Shown here: positions 1 to 8,456 of the stretch, in pieces
Numbering within the stretch: position 1 is the first letter of the stretch
Layout: each line of letters starts with the position of its first letter
Source: Gammaproteobacteria bacterium HGW-Gammaproteobacteria-3
GTDB taxonomy: Bacteria > Pseudomonadota > Gammaproteobacteria > Methylococcales > Methylomonadaceae
Direction: 5' to 3'
DNA: 43,102 nucleotides
NCBI GenBank assembly: GCA_002843155.1
Contig: PGZD01000017.1
Location: 1-43,102, forward strand
The notes under the pieces: model-generated
What the model saw: the letters and a program-made list of their open reading frames with translations, nothing else
The model's database searches: none
What the model was told of the DNA's origin: nothing
Position numbers and translations under genes: made by a program

Positions 1-81
1 AGAGCCATTGATTTTAAACATCTTTTTTTGCGAAATATCACCAAAAAACTGAATATCAATGACTTAGAGGGGTTTTGGTGA
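1..81 (+). CDS. C-terminal tail of an unidentified gene entering from the left
   Basis: One frame is open from the first base to a TGA at 79-81 and gives 26 residues ending NINDLEGFW. Only the last part of the protein would lie in the window, so the family cannot be recognised. The codons are AT-rich compared with the metal-efflux genes downstream, which suits the accessory nature of this edge. A chance open frame of this length is quite possible. Confidence 0.3.
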   Translation, partial: RAIDFKHLFLRNITKKLNINDLEGFW

Positions 82-90
82 CGAAGTTAG

Positions 91-234
91 GTTAAAATAG
101 CAGGCACTCCGGTAGGCGCGAATGACCTTTGGATTGCCTGCCATGCGCTTTCTCAAAACGCCACGCTCGTCACGCATAACCTGCGTGAGTTTGAGCGTAT
201 TGCCGGATTAATGTTGGAAGATTGGGCGATTTAA
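91..234 (+). pseudogene. VapC-type PIN-domain toxin remnant (C-terminal part only)
   Basis: The frame ending in TAA at 232-234 reads as the end of a VapC ribonuclease: TPVGANDLWIACHAL, then ATLVTHNLREFERI and LEDWAI. The acidic residue in NDLWIA and the T-H-N-x-x-E-F strand are hallmarks of the PIN fold, which cleaves RNA in type II toxin-antitoxin systems. The frame is closed by a TAG at 88-90 directly upstream, so the N-terminal half with the first catalytic aspartate is missing, and no VapB antitoxin gene lies beside it. It is best read as a decayed remnant. Confidence 0.65.
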
Positions 235-272
235 AGCGTTCTTGATTAACGTTCACCCAATCTACGATCCTC

Positions 273-332
273 ATGCAATACCGACGACATTACACCGAAG
301 GCGGCAGTTATTTCTTTACCGTCAATCTTGCA
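273..332 (+). pseudogene. N-terminal stub of a REP-associated tyrosine transposase (RAYT)
   Basis: The first 20 codons read MQYRRHYTEGGSYFFTVNLA, the characteristic N-terminus of TnpA-REP (Y1_Tnp) proteins, which act on short palindromic REP sequences. The similarity stops near 332. The frame runs on through unrelated sequence into the DUF1640 fragment at 369 and ends at 572. The HuH and catalytic tyrosine motifs are absent, so it cannot be active. The window contains several palindromic repeats of the kind such enzymes mobilise, but that link is inference. Confidence 0.6.
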
Positions 333-368
333 GGTGGCAGCGCCGGTTTTGGGAGCATACCATCCAAG

Positions 369-572
369 ATGAAGACGATTTCCGCCATCACATCGATTGA
401 TACTTTGAAATATGCAAATAAACTAAAAGCGGCTGGAGCCGAATCCCGGATTGCAGAGACTGAAGCAGAAGCGTTAGCAGAAGTTTTTGAGCTGAATTTG
501 AAAGAAGTCGCCACTCGTGAAGACTTAAAGCAAATGGAAGAGCGATTAAATGAAAGGCAGGCTGCACTCTGA
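369..572 (+). pseudogene. Truncated DUF1640-type coiled-coil protein
   Basis: From ATG 369 the frame gives 67 residues: an opening like ITSIDTLKYANKLKAAG, then a charged helix with ETEAEALAEVFE and ATREDLKQMEERLNE, ending in TGA at 570-572. This is the pattern of DUF1640 proteins, which normally continue with more coiled coil and a C-terminal membrane helix. That tail is missing here, so the gene appears cut off by the rearrangement next to the cus operon. A short functional protein cannot be excluded. The same frame continues upstream into a RAYT stub, making a fortuitous 99-codon chimera. Confidence 0.55.
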
Positions 573-589
573 TCCGTTGTTTATCGGCC

Positions 590-3500
590 TTATGGGGCAG
601 TTTTCGTGCGCTCCAGAAACTGCAAGGCCAGACTGTAGATGACCGGAAACACCAGCAAAGTCACCATCAAAACAGTCAACATGCCGCCCAGGACCGGCGC
701 CGCGATGCGCTGCGTCACATCGGCGCCGGCTCCTGTGGCCCACATGATCGGCACCAGACCCAGCATGGTGGTGAAGGCGGTGATCGCCACCGGGCGCACA
801 CGCAAGGCCGTGGCCGCTTCGACCGCTTGCCGGATTTCCGGTGCGGTCAAAGGCGCTTGTTTTTGCCTGCGCAGTCGGGCGACTTCGATGTCGATAAAAT
901 TCAATACCATCGCGCCGGTCTCGGCGGCGGTGCCGGCCAGCGCGATAAAGCCGACATAAACCGCTACCGACAGATTGAAACCGTACCCGTAAATTGTCCA
1001 GATGCCGCCGATCAGGCCGAAAGGGATGGTCAACATGACGATGACCGGCTCGACAACGTTACGGAAAGACAAATACAACAGCAGAAAAATCAGCAGCAAG
1101 GTCACCGGCACGACGATACGCAGGCGCTGTGCCGCCCGTTCCATATATTCGAACTGGCCCGACCAACTGACGGTATAGCCCTTGGGTATCTCGACCTGCT
1201 GCGCCAATGTCTTCTTGGCCTGTTCGACAAAACCGCCGATGTCGGCCGTTTTGATATCGACATAAATCCAGGCATTGGGCCGGGAATTTTCGCTTTTGAT
1301 GACCGGAGGGCCACGCCTGAGCTGTAAATCGGCCACCAGGGTCAGCGGAATTTGCGCGCCGGTCGGGGTTGGAATCAAGACCCGTTTCAGGCTGTTCAGA
1401 TTATCCCGCAGTTCGCGCGGATAGCGCAGATTGACCGGATAGCGTTCCAGCCCTTCCACCGTTTCGGTCACGTTCATGCCGCCGATGGCGCTTTGAATGA
1501 CGTCCTGTACGTCGCCGACGGTCAAGCCATAACGGGCGGCTTCTTTCCGGTTGATGTCGAAATCCAGATAATAGCCGCCCACGGCGCGGTCACCGAAGGC
1601 CGATAGCGTGTCCGGCAAAGTTTTCATGACTTGCTCGATTTCCTTGGCCAGGCGTTGCAATTCATTCAAATCCGGCCCTGACACTTTAATGCCGACCGGC
1701 GTCTTGATGCCGGTGGAGAGCATGTCGATACGGGTTTTGATCGGCATGGTCCAGGCATTGGTGACGCCCGGAAAGTGGATCGCACTATCCATTTCAGCCA
1801 TTAATTCACGCGTGGTTTTATCGGGGTTGGGCCAGTCTTCCCGGGCTTTGAGACGAATCGTGGTTTCGGTCATCGACAGCGGCGCCGGGTCTGTCGCGGT
1901 ATCGGCCCGGCCGACCTTGCCGAAAACATGTTGAACTTCCGGGAAGGTTTTGAGTATTTTGTCGGTTTGTTGCAATACTTCCCGGGCCTTGGTAATGGAA
2001 ATACCGGGGAACGTCGAGGGCATATAGAGAATATCGCCTTCATCCAGGGGCGGCATGAATTCGCTGCCGGTTTTGCTCAAAGGGTAGAGTGTGGACAGCA
2101 ACAGCAGCAGCGCGATCAGCAAGGTCAAAGGCCGCCAGCGCATGGCGGCTTTCAGTAGCGGCGAATGCACGGCATGGAGTAGACGGTTGGCCGGATTTTG
2201 CTGTTCGGGAATGATGTTGCCGCGAATGAAATAGCCCATCAACACCGGCACCAGGGTCACCGTCAACAGCGCGGCCGCCGCCATGGCATAGGATTTGGTG
2301 AAGGCCAGCGGACTGAACAGTCGGCCTTCCTGCGCCTGCATGGTAAAAATGGGCAGGAAAGAAACCGTGATCACCAACAGCGAAAAAAACAGTGTTGGCC
2401 CCACTTCCTTGGAGGCATTGCCGATGGCCTGCCAGCGCTCCTGCCGGGTGAGTTCCCCTTGTTTCTTTTCCGCCGCTTCGGCCAGATGCTTATGGGCGTT
2501 TTCCACCATGACGATGCCGCCGTCCACCATGTCGCCGATGGCGATGGCGATACCGCCCAGCGACATGATGTTGGCGTTGAGCCCTTGCAGTTTCATGACG
2601 ATGAACGCGATCACAACACCCAACGGCAAGGTGATGACAATCACCAGCGACGAGCGCAGATGCAGCAGAAACAAAGCCACCAGCACACAGACGATGACCA
2701 GCTCCTGAGTCAAGGCGTCATAAAGCGTCGCCACCGCGCGTTCGATCAAATCGCCCCGGTCGTAAACCGGAACGATTTCAACCCCTTCCGGCAGGCCTTT
2801 TTTCAGTTCCTCGAATTTTGCCCTGACGCCTTCGATGGTGGCCTTGGCGTTTTCGCCGAAACGCATGACCACGACGCCGCCCGCCACTTCGCCGATCCCA
2901 TCCAGCTCCACCAGTCCCCGGCGCAGTTCCGGGCCGATATGGACATGGGCGACATCTTCGATACGAATGGGCGTGCCGCCCGCATCGACGCCGACCGCTA
3001 TGCTGTTGATGTCGTCGATAGTCCGGATATAACCTAAACCGCGTACCATGTATTCGGTTTCGGCCATTTCGATCAGGCGGCCGCCGACATCGTTATTGGA
3101 GCGTTGAATGGCCTGTTTGACTTTACTTAGCGGGATGTCGTAGGCAAGCAGGGCATTGGGATCGACCTCGATCTGGTATTGCTTGACGAAACCGCCAACC
3201 GAAGCCACTTCCGATACGCCGGGCACGGTCTGCAAGGGATAACGCAGATACCAGTCCTGAATCGAGCGCAATTCCGCCAGATCATGCTTGCCGGTTTTAT
3301 CCACCAGCGCATATTCATAAACCCAGCCGACGCCGGTGGCATCCGGCCCTAAAGCCGGATTGACCCCTTGCGGCAGGCGGTTGCCGGCATAATTCAGGTA
3401 TTCCAGGACGCGCGAACGCGCCCAATACATATCGGTACCGTCTTCGAAAATGATATAGACGAAAGACAGCCCGAAAAAAGAATAACCGCGCACGACTTTG

Positions 3501-3736
3501 GCTTTCGGCACCGCCAGCATAGCCGTGGTCAGAGGATAAGTCACCTGATCCTCGACCACTTGCGGCGCCTGGCCCGGATATTTGGTGAAGACGATGACCT
3601 GCACATCGGATAAATCCGGTATCGCATCCAGCGGCATGGTTTTAAAAGACCACAGACCCGCCACAGCCAGCCCGATGGCGGCCAGAAGCACGATAAAGCG
3701 GTCTTTCAGTGAATGCTCGATCAAAGACTCAATCAT
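590..3736 (-). CDS. cusA: CusA-type Cu(I)/Ag(I) efflux RND transporter, inner-membrane pump
   Basis: This 1048-residue protein is a full-length heavy-metal-efflux RND pump that uses the proton gradient to drive metal through a tripartite channel. It opens with a transmembrane helix followed by the conserved DAIPDLSD segment. Asp405, in the helix IGDMVDGGIVM, corresponds to the proton-relay aspartate of E. coli CusA. The three methionines that bind Cu(I)/Ag(I) in CusA are all present, as M572 (LYMPST), M622 (PLSMTET) and M672 (RIDMLSTG), so monovalent copper/silver is favoured over Zn/Co/Cd. The start ATG at 3734-3736 overlaps the end of cusB by 8 bases, implying translational coupling. It is the last gene of the operon. 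Confidence 0.95.
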   Translation of the reverse strand: MIESLIEHSLKDRFIVLLAAIGLAVAGLWSFKTMPLDAIPDLSDVQVIVFTKYPGQAPQVVEDQVTYPLTTAMLAVPKAKVVRGYSFFGLSFVYIIFEDGTDMYWARSRVLEYLNYAGNRLPQGVNPALGPDATGVGWVYEYALVDKTGKHDLAELRSIQDWYLRYPLQTVPGVSEVASVGGFVKQYQIEVDPNALLAYDIPLSKVKQAIQRSNNDVGGRLIEMAETEYMVRGLGYIRTIDDINSIAVGVDAGGTPIRIEDVAHVHIGPELRRGLVELDGIGEVAGGVVVMRFGENAKATIEGVRAKFEELKKGLPEGVEIVPVYDRGDLIERAVATLYDALTQELVIVCVLVALFLLHLRSSLVIVITLPLGVVIAFIVMKLQGLNANIMSLGGIAIAIGDMVDGGIVMVENAHKHLAEAAEKKQGELTRQERWQAIGNASKEVGPTLFFSLLVITVSFLPIFTMQAQEGRLFSPLAFTKSYAMAAAALLTVTLVPVLMGYFIRGNIIPEQQNPANRLLHAVHSPLLKAAMRWRPLTLLIALLLLLSTLYPLSKTGSEFMPPLDEGDILYMPSTFPGISITKAREVLQQTDKILKTFPEVQHVFGKVGRADTATDPAPLSMTETTIRLKAREDWPNPDKTTRELMAEMDSAIHFPGVTNAWTMPIKTRIDMLSTGIKTPVGIKVSGPDLNELQRLAKEIEQVMKTLPDTLSAFGDRAVGGYYLDFDINRKEAARYGLTVGDVQDVIQSAIGGMNVTETVEGLERYPVNLRYPRELRDNLNSLKRVLIPTPTGAQIPLTLVADLQLRRGPPVIKSENSRPNAWIYVDIKTADIGGFVEQAKKTLAQQVEIPKGYTVSWSGQFEYMERAAQRLRIVVPVTLLLIFLLLYLSFRNVVEPVIVMLTIPFGLIGGIWTIYGYGFNLSVAVYVGFIALAGTAAETGAMVLNFIDIEVARLRRQKQAPLTAPEIRQAVEAATALRVRPVAITAFTTMLGLVPIMWATGAGADVTQRIAAPVLGGMLTVLMVTLLVFPVIYSLALQFLERTKTAP

Positions 3737-5024
3737 GTTGCAGGTCTCCGGGTTGCGCCTTGTCCGACCTGTTCGGCTCGGTCATTTTGTTGGTGGCTTC
3801 GCGCAGTTTGGATTCCGAATCGAGCAGAAACTGTGCTGACGTAACCACCCGCTCGCCCGCTTCAAGGCCCTCCAGCACCGCCACTTTATCAAGACTGGCA
3901 AGACCGAGTGTTACCCGTCGCGGCTCGAATTTGCCGGGCGCGCGAACGACAAAAACCTGACTTTGGGCGCCGGAACGGATGACCGCTTCGGAAGGAATGG
4001 TCACGGCTTCGATTTTTTTACCGGCATGGATGGTGACTTCGGCGAACATGTCCGGTTTTAACAATAATTCGCGGTTGTCGAATACCAGCCGGACTTTGAT
4101 GCTGCGCGTTTTCGGTTCGGCATAGGGGTAAATAAAAGCCAGATGGCCTTTGAATATGCGGCCGGGCACACCGGCCAAGCGCATTTCCACCGAATCGCCG
4201 ACCTTGACCCAGGGCAGTTCGTATTCATAAATATCGGCATAAACCCAAACCGTTGACAGATCGGCGATCAGATAAAGTTCGGTAGCCGGTGTCACATACT
4301 GGCCTTCGCGAGCGCCGATATTAATCACAATACCTTCGGCCGGGGTATGGATATGCAGACTTTTTTTGATGGTATGGGTTTGGGTCAAGTCATGCAATTG
4401 ATGCGCGGGCACATCCAGAAGCTTCAAACGTTCGCGTGAACTTTTGACCAGCTCTTCAGCGCCCCGGCGAATATCCTCGATGGGACTTTTTTCCAATACC
4501 TTGAGATTGTTCAAAGCCAGAATATACTCCTGTTGACTGGCTACCAGTTGCGGTGAATAAATACTGAGCAAATCCTCGTTCTTATCGACCCATTCACCCG
4601 TTTTATCAATCCTGAGCACTTCTATCCAGCCTTCCGTTTTCGGATGCAGGCGTACCAGTTGTTCTTCATCGTAGGCCACCCGGCCCACCGCGCGCACGAT
4701 GTGGGAAAGCGTTTCCCGTCTGGCGGCGGCGGTGCGCACGCCGATATTCTGTTCGGTGGCGGCATCGATGGTGACCTGGCCCGCCGCGCTGTCGGCAGTG
4801 TCGCCTTCGGCGTACACCGGTACATAATCCATCCCCATAGCATCTTTTTTAGGGGTAGGCGAAGTGACTGTGGGGTTCATCGGGCTGCGGTAATACAAAG
4901 GTTTTTTGTCCGCTGCTCTGGAAACAGCCCGGGGTTCATCGGGCTGTTGACGGGCTAACCAATAGCCACCGCCCAGTCCTGCGGCAATCAGTAAAGGCGC
5001 AGCAATCAGTAACGGCTTATTCAT
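3729..5024 (-). CDS. cusB: CusB-type periplasmic adaptor (membrane fusion protein)
   Basis: This is the periplasmic adaptor linking the CusA pump to the CusC outer-membrane channel. The first ~25 residues form an uncleaved or signal-like hydrophobic helix (LLIAAPLLIAAGLGGGYW). A short heavy-metal-binding segment follows, containing YYRSPMNP and DAMGMDYVPVY, of the kind that hands metal to the pump. The barrel-sandwich, alpha-hairpin and beta-barrel domains make up the rest, with the conserved stretch GIVINIGAREGQYV. The ATG at 5022-5024 is preferred because it has a GAGGA sequence upstream; the open frame extends to a GTG at 5039. It overlaps cusC by 8 bases and cusA by 8 bases. Confidence 0.93.
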   Translation of the reverse strand: MNKPLLIAAPLLIAAGLGGGYWLARQQPDEPRAVSRAADKKPLYYRSPMNPTVTSPTPKKDAMGMDYVPVYAEGDTADSAAGQVTIDAATEQNIGVRTAAARRETLSHIVRAVGRVAYDEEQLVRLHPKTEGWIEVLRIDKTGEWVDKNEDLLSIYSPQLVASQQEYILALNNLKVLEKSPIEDIRRGAEELVKSSRERLKLLDVPAHQLHDLTQTHTIKKSLHIHTPAEGIVINIGAREGQYVTPATELYLIADLSTVWVYADIYEYELPWVKVGDSVEMRLAGVPGRIFKGHLAFIYPYAEPKTRSIKVRLVFDNRELLLKPDMFAEVTIHAGKKIEAVTIPSEAVIRSGAQSQVFVVRAPGKFEPRRVTLGLASLDKVAVLEGLEAGERVVTSAQFLLDSESKLREATNKMTEPNRSDKAQPGDLQHD

Positions 5025-6297
5025 AAATGTTGTCCTCACCGACCACGGCGCTCAATTGCGCCAAAGCCTGCCGGGCTTCGGCAAAGGCGCTCCAGTATTG
5101 CAATTCATAGTTGAATAACGTGATCTGGCTTTGCACCAGATTGAGAAAATCGACTTTACTGACCCGGTAACCGACCAGCATCGACGCCACCGTTTGCCGC
5201 GCCTGTGGAATAATGCCGGTTTTGAACAGTTCACTTTGCTCGCGGGCGCGCCGGTAATCGCTGTGCGCCTGTGAAATCTGGCCTCGCACTTTATTCCATT
5301 GATCCTGTAAGATGTATTTTTGCTGCATCAGTTCGCTGGTGCGCTGATCGACCGCTTTGGCCTGCTTGTCGGCAAAAAATACCGGTACCGTCACGCTCAC
5401 CTTCATGGTCAGAAAATCCGCCCGCTCAGCGCCGGACAAGGTATTGTCGCGCAGACCGTAGATGGCGCCGACATTGAAATCGGGAAAATAGTTTTTCTTG
5501 GCCAAATCGAGACGGGCTTGCGAGGCCTGGATCGTTTCACGCTGAGCGGCTAAAAGCGCCCTGGATAATTCGGCCATTTGATAAAGGTCGGTTTCAGCCC
5601 TGAGGGTCGGTAAACTTACCTCAACAGTATCCGGCAGCATGACCGGAAGGTCTGCGGAGCGGCCCATGAGAACATTGAATTGCGCCGCGAGATTTCGCCG
5701 GTCGCCTTCGAATTTCAGTTGCCGGTCGAGCAATTTGGACAATTCCAGTTGCGCCAGTAACACTTCTTGTTGCAGGCCTTCGCCGACCTCGTATTTGGCG
5801 CGGGCAATTTGAATGAATTGCCTTAACAAAACCAGATTGCTGTTAATGATCTGTAAGCCATGATCCAGATAAAAAAGCTGCCACCAACTGTATTTGACAT
5901 TGCGCAGCAGCCAGCTCTGCGCTTCGAAAACATTGGACAATGCAGCGGACACTTCAAATTCGGCAGCCTGTTCACGCAAGGCCAGTTTGCCGGGAAACGG
6001 CAGATTTTGGGACAGGCCGAATTGCAGTTGTGTCATATTTTCCTGCCGGGTATCGAAAGTATCGACCGGAAGGTTCAAGGCATTGAAACTGATGACCGGA
6101 TCATCCAGCGCGCCGGCTTGCGACGGGATAGCCGCCAGCGCCTTAGCCCGGGCCTTGATTTGCGCCAGATCAGGATTGTCCTGGCTGGCTGTGGCCAGTG
6201 CCGATTCGAGCGTCAACCGGGTTTGTGCCGTGCCGGTGCCGCAATTGGCCAGCAACACGATCAGCACCAGGTGCGAGTAAAATTTTGAACGTGACAT
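5017..6297 (-). CDS. cusC: CusC/TolC-family outer-membrane channel of the metal efflux system
   Basis: A 426-residue outer-membrane efflux protein. The N-terminus is a signal peptide (SHLVLIVLLANCGTGTAQ); the cysteine is in a poor lipobox (L-A-N-C), so cleavage by signal peptidase I is as likely as lipidation. The body has the two long helical repeats of the family: LTLESALATASQDNPDL opens the first, and the second has the TSELMQQKYILQ and VGYRVSKVDFLNL segments typical of the TolC trimer barrel. It stands before cusB and overlaps it by 8 bases, the cusCBA order. The N-terminal LPFPGKL motif is common in CzcC/CusC relatives. Confidence 0.9.
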   Translation of the reverse strand: MSRSKFYSHLVLIVLLANCGTGTAQTRLTLESALATASQDNPDLAQIKARAKALAAIPSQAGALDDPVISFNALNLPVDTFDTRQENMTQLQFGLSQNLPFPGKLALREQAAEFEVSAALSNVFEAQSWLLRNVKYSWWQLFYLDHGLQIINSNLVLLRQFIQIARAKYEVGEGLQQEVLLAQLELSKLLDRQLKFEGDRRNLAAQFNVLMGRSADLPVMLPDTVEVSLPTLRAETDLYQMAELSRALLAAQRETIQASQARLDLAKKNYFPDFNVGAIYGLRDNTLSGAERADFLTMKVSVTVPVFFADKQAKAVDQRTSELMQQKYILQDQWNKVRGQISQAHSDYRRAREQSELFKTGIIPQARQTVASMLVGYRVSKVDFLNLVQSQITLFNYELQYWSAFAEARQALAQLSAVVGEDNIYE

Positions 6298-6445
6298 AAA
6301 GTTCTCTGCGCAGATTTAAGTTATAAAGCGAATCAGAGAGAGTGGAGCGATTTCAGGCCGGATGGCGTTGCTTCACAAGGCATTGCCGTGGCAAGGATTG
6401 TTGCAACGATGCTATCCGGGCCGCGCTTTTGTCTTCACCCTCGTT

Positions 6446-6808
6446 TCAAGCGACAAAGATGGGCGGCTTGACTTCCGGGGTAAGCAGGTGGCTGTGAACC
6501 GTGTGGTTTTTGACGAAAGGATAAATACCGGCAGGAAGTGCAAAAGCACAGGCTATTGACGCGGCAATATCGCCTGTGCAACTATGCTGAAAACAAAGGC
6601 TACCGGGAAAACAAAAGTCTTGGGTAGAGGGCGTTGTCTGCCCTGTGTCCGCTGATGACAGCCGCGTTTTGCAGGACGAAGCCTGGTCAAACTTTGCAGG
6701 TTTGGTTGAAAAATGCCCGGCCCTGCCCGTGCAGTGGGCGAATGCCTCCGCAAAGGGTGCTGCAACCAGCATCAGCATCAGTATAATGGCCAGATTTTTA
6801 TAGCTCAT
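6446..6808 (-). CDS. Small Cys-rich exported protein at the head of the cus operon
   Basis: This 120-residue protein begins with a clear signal peptide (LAIILMLMLVAAPFAEAFA) and so is probably periplasmic. The mature part has six cysteines, including a FCFPGSLCFQHSC cluster, and a His-rich tail (HTVHSHLL). ATG 6808 is chosen because the signal peptide then starts properly; the frame also has a GTG at 6835. It lies 148 bases upstream of cusC on the same strand. I do not recognise a family with confidence. Position and metal-ligand residues suggest a copper-binding accessory protein, but that is inference. Confidence 0.6.
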   Translation of the reverse strand: MSYKNLAIILMLMLVAAPFAEAFAHCTGRAGHFSTKPAKFDQASSCKTRLSSADTGQTTPSTQDFCFPGSLCFQHSCTGDIAASIACAFALPAGIYPFVKNHTVHSHLLTPEVKPPIFVA

Positions 6809-6911
6809 AATAATAAAGTTTAACCGAACCCGCACAAATTAAGCAATGATATGCTCCTTGTAGCCACATTTGCGTTTTTCCGACATGCTATTTTGTTCAA
6901 GAGTTTTGTAG

Positions 6912-6987
6912 GGATAAGCGTCAGCGCATCCACCAAAGCTGCTCAGCATGGCTACAGCCTAAAAGGTGGATGCGCTGACGCTTATCC
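6912..6987. repeat. REP/MITE-like palindromic element with perfect 23-bp arms
   Basis: The 23-base arm at 6912-6934 (starting ggataagcgtcagcg) is repeated as its exact reverse complement at 6965-6987, with a 30-base spacer. The outer flanks, gtag on the left and ctac on the right, extend the symmetry after a small gap. Such an element forms a long hairpin or cruciform. It sits between the divergent cus operon and the phosphatase gene at 7024, so it may also affect their 5' leaders. Similar palindromes are common extragenic repeats in proteobacteria. Confidence 0.88.
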
Positions 6988-7023
6988 ACACTACTGTATT
7001 TTTGTTGATTCAGGACATAAAGC

Positions 7024-7509
7024 ATGAAAAAAATTAAAGTATTGTTTGTCTGTATGGGCAATATTTGCCGGTCACCTACCGCTGAAGGTGTTTTTACCCA
7101 TCTGATCAATACGCAAGATTTGCAGCATTATTTTGACATTGATTCAGCAGGAACCCATGCTTATCATGTTGGCGAAGCACCTGACCACCGGGCACAAAAG
7201 GCCGCACAAGAGCGCGGCATAGCCTTGGAGCACCTGCGCGCCAGAAAAGTCATCATAGGCGATTTTTTTGATTATGATTATCTCCTGGCCATGGATGAGG
7301 AAAATTATACAACGCTCATCAATGCTTGCCCTGAAGAAAATAAGCATAAAATCAAATATTTTCTTGAATATGCGCCGCATTTGGGTGTCCGCGAAGTGCC
7401 CGACCCCTATTATGGCGGCCGTTTTGGTTTTGAACGCGTCCTGGATCTGGTCGAAGCCGCTGCTCTGGGATTTTTGACGGCTCTGAAAGAACAAGGGATT
7501 TTGGCTTGA
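7024..7509 (+). CDS. Low-molecular-weight protein-tyrosine phosphatase
   Basis: A 161-residue cytoplasmic phosphatase with the full catalytic apparatus of the family. The P-loop is CMGNICRS, with nucleophile Cys10 and Arg16, followed by SPTAEGVF; the general acid Asp127 lies in VPDPYYGG. Members remove phosphate from phosphotyrosine, and some bacterial ones control exopolysaccharide kinases. No tyrosine kinase or capsule gene is nearby, so the substrate is unknown. The related arsenate reductases use the same fold, but the DPYYGG motif and single P-loop favour phosphatase activity. The gene is 40 bases upstream of the hydrolase gene and may be co-transcribed with it. Confidence 0.95.
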   Translation: MKKIKVLFVCMGNICRSPTAEGVFTHLINTQDLQHYFDIDSAGTHAYHVGEAPDHRAQKAAQERGIALEHLRARKVIIGDFFDYDYLLAMDEENYTTLINACPEENKHKIKYFLEYAPHLGVREVPDPYYGGRFGFERVLDLVEAAALGFLTALKEQGILA

Positions 7510-7549
7510 ATCGCGGTTTTTTAATTAAAGTATATGAGGTGAGTCTGAC

Positions 7550-8275
7550 ATGGCAATAGTATCGAATACAGTGGATTATCTGGATGACGAGGTGCCGTTG
7601 GAAGCTTTTTTTGCCTATGACGATGCGCTTGAGGGACAAAGGCCCGCAGTGCTGATCTGTCATGCCTGGGGCGGACGTGATGAGTTTGTGGCCGAAAAAG
7701 CGCAAAAACTGGCCGAATCGGGTTATGTGGGTTTTGCTCTGGATATGTATGGTAAAGGCATTAAAGGCCGGAACCCTGAACACAACGCAAAATTGATGCA
7801 GCCTTTTATGGATGACAGGGCCATGCTGCAAAAACGCATACAGGCGGCCCTTTATGCCGTTAAATTACTGCCCTGGGTGGATGATAAAAAAATTGCGGCG
7901 ATAGGCTTTTGCTTCGGTGGACTGTGTGTCCTGGATTTGGCCAGAACCGGGGCCGATATACAAGGCGTGATCAGTTTTCATGGCCTGTTGGGCGCACCCG
8001 CCAATCTGCCAAAGCCCCGAATCAAAGCCAGAATACTGGCGCTGCACGGACACGACGACCCCATGGTGCCGGTCGAGCAGGTCGTAGCCTTCGAGCAGGA
8101 GATGACAACAGCAGGCGTCGATTGGCAAGTGCATGTTTATGGCAATACCGTACACGCCTTTACCAATCCCATCGCCAACGATCCAGGCTTCGGCACGGTC
8201 TACGACGCCAATGCAGACCGGCGTTCATGGCAAAGCCTGATGGCGTTTTTGCAGGAAATTTTAACCCAACCTTAA
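7550..8275 (+). CDS. Dienelactone hydrolase family protein
   Basis: A 241-residue alpha/beta hydrolase. The nucleophile elbow is GFCFGG, giving Cys121 as nucleophile as in dienelactone hydrolases, with Asp169/170 (GHDDPMVP) and His202 (VHAFTNP) completing the triad. The start at 7550 has a good ribosome binding site (gaggtgag). The family hydrolyses dienelactones in aromatic degradation, but many members have other ester or lactone substrates. No aromatic-ring-cleavage gene is nearby, so the substrate is not predicted. There is no signal peptide. Confidence 0.93.
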   Translation: MAIVSNTVDYLDDEVPLEAFFAYDDALEGQRPAVLICHAWGGRDEFVAEKAQKLAESGYVGFALDMYGKGIKGRNPEHNAKLMQPFMDDRAMLQKRIQAALYAVKLLPWVDDKKIAAIGFCFGGLCVLDLARTGADIQGVISFHGLLGAPANLPKPRIKARILALHGHDDPMVPVEQVVAFEQEMTTAGVDWQVHVYGNTVHAFTNPIANDPGFGTVYDANADRRSWQSLMAFLQEILTQP

Positions 8276-8302
8276 CATTATGAAAAATCATAAGATATAG
8301 AA

Positions 8303-8440
8303 AACTAAACAACCACCAGCTAAAGCTGGTGGGTTTGGTTTCGGCGGGCTAAACCGGCGACTAAAGTGAAGACGACCGAAAGTCGGTGGTTTTAAACCAC
8401 GGGCTACCGCACATTCGTGCGGGTTAAAGCCGCCTTCGGA
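8303..8440. repeat. Cluster of short REP-type palindromes
   Basis: Several small hairpins follow one another: caccagct-aa-agctggtg near 8313-8330, gaccg-aaag-tcggt near 8376-8389, gtggttttaaaccac near 8386-8400, and ccgcac-attc-gtgcgg near 8407-8422. The repeated words ctaaag, ggtggttt and aaagccg are typical of extragenic palindromic repeats that RAYT enzymes recognise. The minus-strand open frame across the region appears to be repeat-derived. The hairpins may also stop transcription from the hydrolase gene. Confidence 0.65.
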
Positions 8441-8456
8441 ACAAATAAATAATAAA

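Noticed and set aside
2198-3037. 279-codon open frame on the plus strand inside cusA
   Set aside because: It is His/Gln-rich shadow coding opposite a well-recognised gene, with no family resemblance.
7024-7509. Arsenate reductase (ArsC, thioredoxin-linked) instead of tyrosine phosphatase
   Set aside because: The DPYYGG acid motif is typical of tyrosine phosphatases, and the arsenic genes are far away at 31355.
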